Source: Bacteroides sp.
GTDB lineage: Bacteria; Bacteroidota; Bacteroidia; Bacteroidales; Bacteroidaceae
Reading direction: 5' to 3'
Assembly (NCBI GenBank): GCA_015060765.1
Contig: SUXW01000002.1
Span: forward strand, 1 to 64,000
Length of the DNA stretch: 64,000 bases
The notes under the pieces were generated by a model. The model was not told the DNA's origin, searched no databases, and saw nothing but the letters and a program-made list of their open reading frames with translations. Position numbers and translations under genes: made by a program. Positions 40,343 to 48,759 of the stretch are shown in pieces (within the stretch, counting starts at the first letter, position 1; every line of letters begins with the position of its first letter).

Positions 40343-40681
40343 TCAAGAACAACTAACAGGAGGAGCACGTAGATGAATATGCAGTAAGAATCCTGCAATA
40401 GAGAAAGCAATAGAATGAGATATATCCAGTTTGCGAAGCAAAGGGAAATCAACCTTTTCCAATACCTGCAAAGGATTTTCTAAACCAGCAAATGTCGAAA
40501 GTTGAGCTAATGTCAGAATCTGACCTTCTGTATGAGTATGCTGATTATTAGAGGGGTGGGAATGGACCAAAGCAACACCGTTTACCACATGCACATGCGT
40601 AAACATGGTAATTCCTATCTGGTAGGCACAAAATATAGCCAACAGACAAATGGATATTATTCTATATCTTTGCTTGTCCAA
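40343..40681 (-). CDS. Small His-rich membrane/secreted protein (112 aa)
   Basis: N-terminal TM then HVHVV, LVHSHPSNNQHTHTEG, LLHIHLR; operon-like position upstream of TonB receptor. Confidence 0.6.
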   Translation of the reverse strand: MDKQRYRIISICLLAIFCAYQIGITMFTHVHVVNGVALVHSHPSNNQHTHTEGQILTLAQLSTFAGLENPLQVLEKVDFPLLRKLDISHSIAFSIAGFLLHIHLRAPPVSCS

Positions 40682-40753
40682 AAAATCCCGTTAATTATTG
40701 TATTAATTATAAAAATCGCGGTAAATATACTCAGTTTTTTTATAGCAACCAAG

Positions 40754-42484
40754 TCATTCTTTATTTTTCCCAAACAGAAGATTATAATCACGTTCTGCCG
40801 CATTTATTGTCCATTTCTCGGGAATAAACTTCCAATTATTATCTAATTTCGGTTCCAAGACTTTTTGTCTTTCAACATATTTCATCAAATAGTATCGAAG
40901 ATCTTTATCGGTAGAAAATAAAATTCGGTTTTTCAATTCCTCTTTCTTAATACCGGCTCCTTCTGTCAGAAGTTCTCCTCCCCCATTACCTCTATAAGAA
41001 TTCAAGGCCACTTTATATTTCTTCCCGTATTCAAATGGTTGACCATCCGAAAGACTTAAAATAGTGATTTTTTCACCTTGGGGTTTAGTAACATCAACCG
41101 TATACTGTATGCCGAAAGCGGAGTCAAAATTAAAATTCGGTTTTTTAAATTTTGTTCTTTCGTTAGATGATAAAGGTTCTTGTAACAACAACAAATGGTC
41201 GTCGGCACTTTTCATTTGGTTAGTCCAATTATGATATGACATCTCCAGATAATCTTTCACTTCTTTTCCTGTCAGCTCCATGACATAAAGCATATTCTCG
41301 TATTTGTATAAATTGAACATGTCGGAAACCTTTATTTCACCTTCTTCGATTTCAGAGGCAAAGGAAAGAGGCGCACAAAAAGAGAGTTGGGCACCCGAAA
41401 TTTCCAATTGAAGCTGATGAATCAATCCCATAAATGTAGAAGGTCCAAAATAAGCATCTTTCGTACTGATGGTTTTTGTAATACGACCTATTTTGCGTTG
41501 AACAAAATCATAAACCTTCTTATATTGAGAATCAAAATAACTTATCAATGCAGTGTCCGGTTCATATTCATCCATATCGACCAATGCTCCTGTCATTACC
41601 TTATCAACTATTTTCCCCTCTTGAAGTCTTACCTTCAACGTGACTTCCGAAACCAGATTTGCATTATTCGATGGGTTAATCAGCAAGACCTGTTTTCCTT
41701 CTACATTGTCAACATTCATACAACATGCTTCATGATCGTGTCCCATCATCACAATATCAAAACCTGGAACTTGTTTGGCTATTATCAAGGAAGGATTCTC
41801 CACAACTTTACCTAACCTATTACCCGATTTTCCTGCATGAAACAAACCGACTATAATATCCGGATGATCCTTTTCCTTTATTTTCTTCACCCAATATTTT
41901 GCCGATTCAACCATATCGTCAAAACGAATACCACTCCATAAATTTTCCGGTAGCCATGAAGGAACAGATGGAGTAATCATTCCCAAAACAGCTATCTTCA
42001 CTCCATTCTTATTAATGATTGTATACGGAGTCAGATAAGGTTCTCCGGTTGATGCATCTATAACATTTGCGCCCAATATCGGATGATGACATTGACGGAC
42101 CCACCTATCATAAACAGCATGACCTGTCTCTATATCGTGATTGCCCATATTACCGACATCATATCCCATGTAATTCATGACATCAGCAACGATATGGGTA
42201 GAAACCGTATCCATAAAATTATAATAATAGGCAGTAGGTTGTCCTTGTAGGATATCCCCATTATCCATCAGTACCAATTGATTTCCATAACATTCACGTT
42301 GTTTTTTTACATAGGAGGAGACTCTGGAAAGGCTCCCGCCCCATTCCCTTTGATTGATAAAATCGTATGGGAACAAATTTCCATGCACATCACTTGTTTG
42401 AATCAATTTGATGGTAATATTCTGTGACAGGGCTGGTAAAACCAGCATCAACATGAAAAGAAAATATAAGCTGATACGTTTCAT
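40754..42484 (-). CDS. Secreted 5'-nucleotidase / 2',3'-cyclic phosphodiesterase family
   Basis: QTSDVHGNLFPYD, LMDNGDILQG, GNHDIE, GHDHEACC metallophosphoesterase motifs; C-terminal 5-nucleotidase domain YRGNGGGELLTEGAG. Confidence 0.92.
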   Translation of the reverse strand: MKRISLYFLFMLMLVLPALSQNITIKLIQTSDVHGNLFPYDFINQREWGGSLSRVSSYVKKQRECYGNQLVLMDNGDILQGQPTAYYYNFMDTVSTHIVADVMNYMGYDVGNMGNHDIETGHAVYDRWVRQCHHPILGANVIDASTGEPYLTPYTIINKNGVKIAVLGMITPSVPSWLPENLWSGIRFDDMVESAKYWVKKIKEKDHPDIIVGLFHAGKSGNRLGKVVENPSLIIAKQVPGFDIVMMGHDHEACCMNVDNVEGKQVLLINPSNNANLVSEVTLKVRLQEGKIVDKVMTGALVDMDEYEPDTALISYFDSQYKKVYDFVQRKIGRITKTISTKDAYFGPSTFMGLIHQLQLEISGAQLSFCAPLSFASEIEEGEIKVSDMFNLYKYENMLYVMELTGKEVKDYLEMSYHNWTNQMKSADDHLLLLQEPLSSNERTKFKKPNFNFDSAFGIQYTVDVTKPQGEKITILSLSDGQPFEYGKKYKVALNSYRGNGGGELLTEGAGIKKEELKNRILFSTDKDLRYYLMKYVERQKVLEPKLDNNWKFIPEKWTINAAERDYNLLFGKNKE

Positions 42485-42486
42485 TT

Positions 42487-44397
42487 TTAGTTTTCAATAG
42501 GATGGGTAAAAACAAATTTAGCACCTTGTGTATAGGAGGTGTCTACCCATATTTCGCCTCCCAATTTCTCTACTATCAATTTTGAAATGGACAATCCCAA
42601 GCCTGTACCTTGTGAGAACTCATCCAATTTTTCAAAACGTTCAAATATTTTTTGAGCCTTTTCTTTTGGGATACCGCATCCAGTATCTGTAACCGAAAAG
42701 ACACAAATCCCTTCATCTTTATGCATAGCAAGTACAATACTTCCTTCTTTGGTAAATTTAGAAGCGTTTGACAATAGATTCACAATTACTTGCTTCAAAC
42801 GATACCCATCCGTATTCAGATACATTTCAGCATCCGATACCTCCAATTTAAATTCAGCCTTTGTACGGCGAGCCTGCTGGACAGTCAACAAGGCATCCCG
42901 AAGAATTCCTGCAACATTTTCCTTTTGAAGAGTCATCTTTATTTGTCCCGATTCAATACGGGACAAATCCAATATGTCATTGATTAAGACCAATAAAGAA
43001 TCCGAATTTTTCTTTATTATCTCACAATAACTTAAACGGTCCTCCGGAGAATGTTCTGCACTAACCAGCACTTCAGAAAAGCCAACAATAGCATTCAACG
43101 GTGTCCTGATTTCATGACTCATATTAGCCAAGAAAGCCGACTTTAATCGATTGGATTCTTCTGCCTTATCACGAGCTATTATCAACTGTTCTTGTGAAAC
43201 AATCAAGTTATCGCGCAACTTACGTACCCGAATAGCATAGTAACCTACTCCCAACAATCCAATCAGCAAAGATAAGAAAGCTGTAGAGCATACTATAACA
43301 AACAATCGATGTTCTTCCCAAAAGTCCAAAGGTGCATTCACAAATTCGGATTGAGACGGCAAATTATTGGTATTCAGTCCGAATTCATTTAGTTTTTGTA
43401 CATCAAACAAATATTTGCTTTCAATGGGGTTGACTTCCGTATATTCTCTACCTTCTTCATCTAAAAAGGATTTGACCATTTGGGCCATTTCTACACCTAC
43501 ATTATGATAATCGGGGATATAACCACCAATAGCCCAATGACCTAATCCTGTAGCTGAAACAGAAAAGGCTGGAATGGTGGGATTAGCTTTCTGAAGCATG
43601 TAGGTAGAATTGCCAATAAAGAAATTTTCAGTACGATCAATTCGCCAAGTACCTATTAGAATACACGTATTCGAAGGAAGATTACGTATTTTTTCATTCA
43701 CAGAAATAAAAGAATCCATTCGTCCATCCAAAAGGATTAATTCCAATTCAGGAAATTTTTTCATGGTTTCCTTTACCAAAGCTTGCATAGCCACTCCACC
43801 ATACGTATTATCAGAAATGAAAGCAATCCGCTGAGTTTGAGGGAAATGATCTTTAACTAACTTGATATTTCTTTCAACATCATATTCATAAGCAATACCA
43901 CCGACAAAATTAGTAGTATTTCCCTTAAAAGGATTGATACAAACAGGCTTCCATTCTTCAACATTGATTGTATCGCGAGGAATGGGAATGGCATTCATAC
44001 TAATCAATGAAGGTAAAACAGGAAATTGTTTCACCCATTCTTCATTCAAGGATAGATATGTAGCCCATGCCTCTTGTCCCATCAATACAATCATTCCCAA
44101 ATGACCCGATTCCGCATGTTTCGCTATCAGTTCCAACAAGCGTCCCGGCCACTCATGCATACCGGAAAGATTCTCACAATTAACAGTTTCAACCACAATT
44201 TCACCCTTACCTCCTAATCGAGAATACTCTTCAATAAAAGTATTCAAATGAGAAGATATGGAACGAGTATCCGGATTATACGAAGTTACGACAAGTATTT
44301 TATTTGTTTCGGTAACAACAGATTTACCCAAACAAACACTACTTATCAGTAACAACAAAATAAGTAAACAACTATATTTGGCAATTCTTTTTAGCAT
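42487..44397 (-). CDS. Transmembrane sensor histidine kinase with ABC substrate-binding-like periplasmic domain
   Basis: FLANMSHEIRTPLNAIVGFSE, TGCGIP, GTGLGLSISKLIVEKLGG; N-terminal ILVVTSYNPDTRSISSHLNTF; start set at internal Met (MLKRIAKYSC). Confidence 0.92.
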   Translation of the reverse strand: MLKRIAKYSCLLILLLLISSVCLGKSVVTETNKILVVTSYNPDTRSISSHLNTFIEEYSRLGGKGEIVVETVNCENLSGMHEWPGRLLELIAKHAESGHLGMIVLMGQEAWATYLSLNEEWVKQFPVLPSLISMNAIPIPRDTINVEEWKPVCINPFKGNTTNFVGGIAYEYDVERNIKLVKDHFPQTQRIAFISDNTYGGVAMQALVKETMKKFPELELILLDGRMDSFISVNEKIRNLPSNTCILIGTWRIDRTENFFIGNSTYMLQKANPTIPAFSVSATGLGHWAIGGYIPDYHNVGVEMAQMVKSFLDEEGREYTEVNPIESKYLFDVQKLNEFGLNTNNLPSQSEFVNAPLDFWEEHRLFVIVCSTAFLSLLIGLLGVGYYAIRVRKLRDNLIVSQEQLIIARDKAEESNRLKSAFLANMSHEIRTPLNAIVGFSEVLVSAEHSPEDRLSYCEIIKKNSDSLLVLINDILDLSRIESGQIKMTLQKENVAGILRDALLTVQQARRTKAEFKLEVSDAEMYLNTDGYRLKQVIVNLLSNASKFTKEGSIVLAMHKDEGICVFSVTDTGCGIPKEKAQKIFERFEKLDEFSQGTGLGLSISKLIVEKLGGEIWVDTSYTQGAKFVFTHPIEN

Positions 44398-44542
44398 AGA
44401 CAATACAAATATAAACAATTTACCCAATATAACAGTCAAACTTGAACAAAAAATAAAAGAGATATGATAAAATAACAGAAAAAGATATTAATTTTGCATC
44501 ATTCTTATAACAACTTTATTAATCTACTAACCTCTAAAAATA

Positions 44543-47014
44543 ATGCAAAACAAGAAATTTGGTCATTTCGATGACATCAATCGTGAATATGTCATTACCG
44601 ACCCTAAGACTCCTTGGCCTTGGATTAATTATTTAGGCAATGAAGACTTTTTCTCACTCATTTCCAATACTGCAGGAGGCTACTCTTTCTACAAAGATGC
44701 CAAATTCCGCAGAATAACCAGATATCGCTACAATAATGTTCCAATGGACAACGGTGGACGATACTTCTACATCAATGATGAAGGAACCGTATGGTCGCCC
44801 GGTTGGAAACCATGCAAGACTCCATTGGATTTTTATGAATGTAGACATGGTATGAGTTATACCCGTATTACGGGAGCTAAAAACGGAATTGAAGCAAGTA
44901 TCTTATTCTTCGTTCCGTTAAAGACTTGGGGGGAAATTCAGAAAGTAACTTTGCGTAATACAACCGGACAAAGCAAAAAGTTCAAACTATTTTCATTTAC
45001 CGAATGGTGTTTGTGGAATGCCGCCACAGACATGGAGAACTTCCAACGGAACTTCTCTACTGGTGAAGTCGAAATCGACGGGTCAACCATTTACCATAAA
45101 ACAGAATACAAAGAACGTAGAAACCATTATGCTTTTTATAGTGTCAACTGTCCTATCAATGGATTTGATACAGACAGAGAAACATTTATCGGTCTATACA
45201 ATGAGTTCAGAGATCCTGAAAATGTAATGGAAGGAACACCCGACAACAGCATTGCACACGGATGGAGCCCCATAGCATCACATTATATCGAAGTGGAACT
45301 TCAAGCAGGCGAGAGCAAGGATTTTATTTTCTTGTTGGGCTACGTAGAAAATCCACAAGATGAAAAGTTCGAAAAACCTACTGAAGGATTGTTACATAGC
45401 GGTTCGTCGCCAATAGTCAACAAGACTAAAGCAAAAGAAATGATAGCCGCATTCGATACAACAGAAAAAGTCGACAAGGCATTTGCCGAGCTGAAAGCCT
45501 ATTGGGATAAATTACTCGACATTTACGTATTAACCAGTCAGGAAGAAAAACTCGACCGAATGGTCAATATATGGAACCAATACCAATGCATGATTACCTT
45601 CAACATGAGCCGTTCGGCTTCTTTCTTCGAAAGTGGTATCGGTCGTGGTATGGGTTTCCGCGATTCCAATCAAGATTTAGTAGGTTTCGTTCATCAAATT
45701 CCCGAACGAGCCCGTCAACGAATTATCGATATTGCTTCTACCCAATTCCCAGACGGTGGATGCTATCACCAATACCAACCGTTAACCAAACGAGGCAATA
45801 ACGACATTGGCGGTGGATTCAATGACGATCCCATGTGGCTTATCTTCGGTACTGTGGCATACATCAAGGAATCTGGAGATTTCAGTATTTTGGATGAACC
45901 CGTACCGTTTGACAATCAAGAAGGTTCCGAAGTTTCTTTATTTGAACACCTACGTATCTCCTTCAATCACGTGATAGAAAACTTGGGTCCACACATGTTA
46001 CCGTTAATCGGACGTGCCGACTGGAACGATTGCTTGAATCTGAACTGTTTCTCTTGGGACCCCAATGAATCATTCCAGACTACGGAAAACAAGACCGAAG
46101 GTTCAAAAGCAGAATCACTGATGATAGCCGGCCTCTTTGTAGTATGCGGTCGCGACTATGTAGAACTTTGCCGACAAATCGGCAAGAAAGACGAAGCCGA
46201 ACGTGCACAACGCTTCATCAACCAAATGGTTAACTCCGTGAAAGAACATGGTTGGGACGGTGAATGGTACCTTCGTGCTTACGACTATTTTGGCAACAAA
46301 GTAGGATCGAAAGAAAATGAAGAAGGACAAATCTTCATAGAATCACAAGGATGGTGTACAATGGCTGGTATTGGTATGGAAGAAGGTATGGTTGAAAAAG
46401 CTCTAAACTCCGTCAAAGAACGTTTGGATTGCGAGCACGGTATCGTATTGAACAATCCGGCCTTCACCAAATATGTAGTAGAATACGGAGAAATATCCTC
46501 CTATCCTGCCGGATACAAGGAAAATGCCGGTATATTCTGTCACAACAATCCGTGGGTCATCATCGGTGAAACTGTATTAGGACGCGGTGACTATGCTTGG
46601 GATTATTTCCGCAAGATATGCCCTTCGTATACAGAAGAACACAGCGCTCTGCATAAAGTGGAACCCTATGTTTACTCACAAATGATAGCAGGCAAAGATG
46701 CGGCACGTCCGGGAGAAGCGAAAAACAGTTGGCTTACCGGTACAGCAGCATGGAACTATTACGCTATTACCCAATTTATATTGGGTATCAAGCCTGCATA
46801 CGAAGGTTTGGAAATCAATCCATGTATTTCTTCCGAATGGAAAGAGTATAATGTAAAACGTAAATTCCGTGGAGCCAATTACGATATAACCATCCAGAAC
46901 CCCAATGGTATTTGTAAAGGTGTAAAATCAATCACCGTTGATGGAAAGATGATTGAAGGCAATGTAGTGAAACATCAGCCGGGCAATCATGAAATAATAG
47001 TCGTAATGGGATAA
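44543..47014 (+). CDS. GH94 cellobiose/cellodextrin phosphorylase-like
   Basis: [69 protein letters not shown]-like and [11 protein letters not shown] motifs. Confidence 0.93.
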   Translation: MQNKKFGHFDDINREYVITDPKTPWPWINYLGNEDFFSLISNTAGGYSFYKDAKFRRITRYRYNNVPMDNGGRYFYINDEGTVWSPGWKPCKTPLDFYECRHGMSYTRITGAKNGIEASILFFVPLKTWGEIQKVTLRNTTGQSKKFKLFSFTEWCLWNAATDMENFQRNFSTGEVEIDGSTIYHKTEYKERRNHYAFYSVNCPINGFDTDRETFIGLYNEFRDPENVMEGTPDNSIAHGWSPIASHYIEVELQAGESKDFIFLLGYVENPQDEKFEKPTEGLLHSGSSPIVNKTKAKEMIAAFDTTEKVDKAFAELKAYWDKLLDIYVLTSQEEKLDRMVNIWNQYQCMITFNMSRSASFFESGIGRGMGFRDSNQDLVGFVHQIPERARQRIIDIASTQFPDGGCYHQYQPLTKRGNNDIGGGFNDDPMWLIFGTVAYIKESGDFSILDEPVPFDNQEGSEVSLFEHLRISFNHVIENLGPHMLPLIGRADWNDCLNLNCFSWDPNESFQTTENKTEGSKAESLMIAGLFVVCGRDYVELCRQIGKKDEAERAQRFINQMVNSVKEHGWDGEWYLRAYDYFGNKVGSKENEEGQIFIESQGWCTMAGIGMEEGMVEKALNSVKERLDCEHGIVLNNPAFTKYVVEYGEISSYPAGYKENAGIFCHNNPWVIIGETVLGRGDYAWDYFRKICPSYTEEHSALHKVEPYVYSQMIAGKDAARPGEAKNSWLTGTAAWNYYAITQFILGIKPAYEGLEINPCISSEWKEYNVKRKFRGANYDITIQNPNGICKGVKSITVDGKMIEGNVVKHQPGNHEIIVVMG

Positions 47015-47030
47015 AGATATACCCTAAAAA

Positions 47031-47065
47031 AATAAAGACGATGTGTTACATCGTCTTTATTTTTT
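47031..47065. terminator. Strong bidirectional intrinsic terminator between GH94 and tRNA-Ser
   Basis: aataaagacgatg-tgtta-catcgtctttattttt. Confidence 0.9.
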
Positions 47066-47066
47066 G

Positions 47067-47154
47067 CGGAGAGAACGAGATTCGAACTCGTGAAACGCTT
47101 TTGGCGTTTACACGCTTTCCAGGCGTGCCTCTTCAACCACTCGAGCACCTCTCC
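47067..47154 (-). tRNA. tRNA-Ser(GGA)
   Basis: Minus strand GGAGAGGTGCTCGAGTGG...CGCCTGGAAAGCGTG (anticodon GGA)...GTTCGAATCTCGTTCTCTCCG; long variable arm; CCA not encoded. Confidence 0.95.
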
Positions 47155-47170
47155 AACAAATTATCAACAT

Positions 47171-47198
47171 AAAAAAAAGCAGCAACCACTGCTTTTTT
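47171..47198. terminator. Hairpin between the two tRNA genes
   Basis: aaaaaagcag-caacca-ctgctttttt. Confidence 0.65.
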
Positions 47199-47199
47199 G

Positions 47200-47284
47200 C
47201 GGAGAGAGAGGGATTCGAACCCCCGGTACCTCTCAGTACAACGGTTTTCAAGACCGCCGCGATCGACCACTCTGCCATCTCTCC
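47200..47284 (-). tRNA. tRNA-Ser(TGA)
   Basis: Minus strand GGAGAGATGGCAGAGTGGTCGATCGCGGCGGTCTTGAAAACCG (anticodon TGA)...GGTTCGAATCCCTCTCTCTCCG. Confidence 0.95.
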
Positions 47285-47321
47285 AAAATGCTTTGAGGAT
47301 TGTATTTCCTCAAAAGCGTTG

Positions 47322-47352
47322 CAAAGGTAGAGTTTTTTTTTGAATCTACAAA
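47322..47352 (-). promoter_or_regulatory. Bacteroidota sigma-AB promoter for the tRNA-Ser pair
   Basis: Minus strand TTTG (47349-47352) - N19 - TACCTTTG (47322-47329). Confidence 0.7.
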
Positions 47353-47450
47353 CGTTAAGCCGATTTTTATTCAAAACTTTTTTTAAAAAAAGATTTGTTT
47401 TGCGCTTCGCAAACGATAGGTTTTTTCGCCAAGGAAGAATGTTGAATAAC

Positions 47451-47506
47451 ATACGTATCTTTTAATCAAAAGATACGTATTGTTTGCCCGAAAGATACGT
47501 ATCTTT
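47451..47506. repeat. Cluster of inverted/palindromic copies of AAAGATACGTATCTTT
   Basis: ATACGTATCTTTT (47451-47463), AAAAGATACGTAT (47468-47480) and perfect 16-nt palindrome AAAGATACGTATCTTT (47491-47506). Confidence 0.8.
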
Positions 47507-47707
47507 TTTACAAATCATTAGGAACGTTTTTAGACTCTAAATCACTATATACAGGGAATTACGTTTTCCAATGCCACACTTGCAACAGCATCTTAATCAA
47601 CTGATTCTCAATGGAAATACTGTGGCAAGAGTTCAAAATCTCTTGCAACACATGCAACAAGGAACCAATTTAATTATGTAGTTAATAAGAATTGGTTGCT
47701 ACAATAA

Positions 47708-47953
47708 TCACAACCCAATCGTTTTAAAAATCCTATTTTTTAACAGGAGACATTCATCTTCAGGCAAAACCTGTAATTCTGTATTTTCCGCCAAAAGTAC
47801 ATTACAAGCTTCATCCATTATTGGAGATTGATGTGCATTCTCCGCTTCATCAATATAGAGTGAAGAAAGAGGAGAATGACACAAGACAGCCTTTACAAAA
47901 CCATCATCCCATAAATAATCTTCTACCTTATTATAAATCCTTTTCACAACCAA
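47708..47953 (-). CDS. Short ORF (81 aa) downstream of ECF sigma factor; possible FecR N-terminal-like anti-sigma fragment
   Basis: Same strand, directly follows the sigma gene; helical soluble sequence, no TM or periplasmic domain. Confidence 0.5.
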   Translation of the reverse strand: MVVKRIYNKVEDYLWDDGFVKAVLCHSPLSSLYIDEAENAHQSPIMDEACNVLLAENTELQVLPEDECLLLKNRIFKTIGL

Positions 47954-48023
47954 AACAAATATGCGATAAACCTTTTATTTTAAAGACGCATATCTGTTAT
48001 GGAATGTACTCATTATGTGAGAA

Positions 48024-48584
48024 TTATTTTACCATTTCTCTCAATTTTGTCAGTCCTCTGTGCATCAAGTTGCGGACCGACTGATAATTCATGTCCATAA
48101 TGGAACATATATCTTCGTATTTTTTCTCTTCAATATAATACAATGTTAAAGCTTCTCGCTGGCGAGGAGACAAACGACACATCAAACTTTCCAACATCAA
48201 ATGTTCGGTTTGAGCCTTTTCTAAAACAATATAACGTGATTCAACATCATCACCCGCAGCAGAAACAGGTTCCATTTCATCAACCGAAGTATCCGTCATA
48301 AAACTTCTCTTCCGTAGTTCATCACACAATTTATTCTTTAATGAAATAAATAAATAGGATTTGAAATTTTCAATTACACCGAGTTCTGTACGTCTTGCAT
48401 AAAGCTTGACAAATACATCATGGATACAATCCTTCAACAGTTCTTTATCGGTTGTAAGTTTACATCCATAATTAAACAATATTTGAATATGTGAATCATA
48501 CAAATTAGAAAAAGCCATAACATTCCCTTTTTGAAATTCAGATACCCAATATGCGGTTTTATCTACAGAGTTTTGGTTCATCAC
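48024..48584 (-). CDS. ECF-type RNA polymerase sigma factor
   Basis: Region 2 FSNLYDSHIQILFNYGCKLTTDKELLKDCIHDVFVKLYARR; region 4 LSPRQREALTLYYIEEKKYEDICSIMDMNYQSVRNLMHRGLTKLRE. Confidence 0.93.
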   Translation of the reverse strand: MMNQNSVDKTAYWVSEFQKGNVMAFSNLYDSHIQILFNYGCKLTTDKELLKDCIHDVFVKLYARRTELGVIENFKSYLFISLKNKLCDELRKRSFMTDTSVDEMEPVSAAGDDVESRYIVLEKAQTEHLMLESLMCRLSPRQREALTLYYIEEKKYEDICSIMDMNYQSVRNLMHRGLTKLREMVK

Positions 48585-48614
48585 AGTATTTCTTAGATTA
48601 TTGGTTTAACACTG

Positions 48615-48645
48615 CAAATCTAAACATGAAAGGATATAAAACAAA
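48615..48645 (-). promoter_or_regulatory. Bacteroidota sigma-AB promoter for ECF sigma gene
   Basis: Minus strand TTTG (48642-48645) - N19 - TAGATTTG (48615-48622). Confidence 0.6.
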
Positions 48646-48727
48646 GAAAAATTTGATTATTTGAAAGTAAAATTAGATAAAATGTTATATAACATAAAGA
48701 ACAAATATAACCAGGCACATAAAGAAA

Positions 48728-48755
48728 AATGGGAAATGCCAAGCATTTCCCATTT
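48728..48755 (-). terminator. Perfect stem-loop at the 3' end of the 1029-aa gene
   Basis: aaatgggaaatgc-caa-gcatttcccattt. Confidence 0.75.
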
Positions 48756-48759
48756 CCAT

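Noticed and set aside
47090-47452. 68-aa plus-strand and 114-aa minus-strand ORFs
   Set aside because: Both run through the two tRNA-Ser genes and their promoter.
47451-47506. CRISPR array
   Set aside because: Only short palindromic copies with 4-10 nt between them; no regular spacers and no cas genes.
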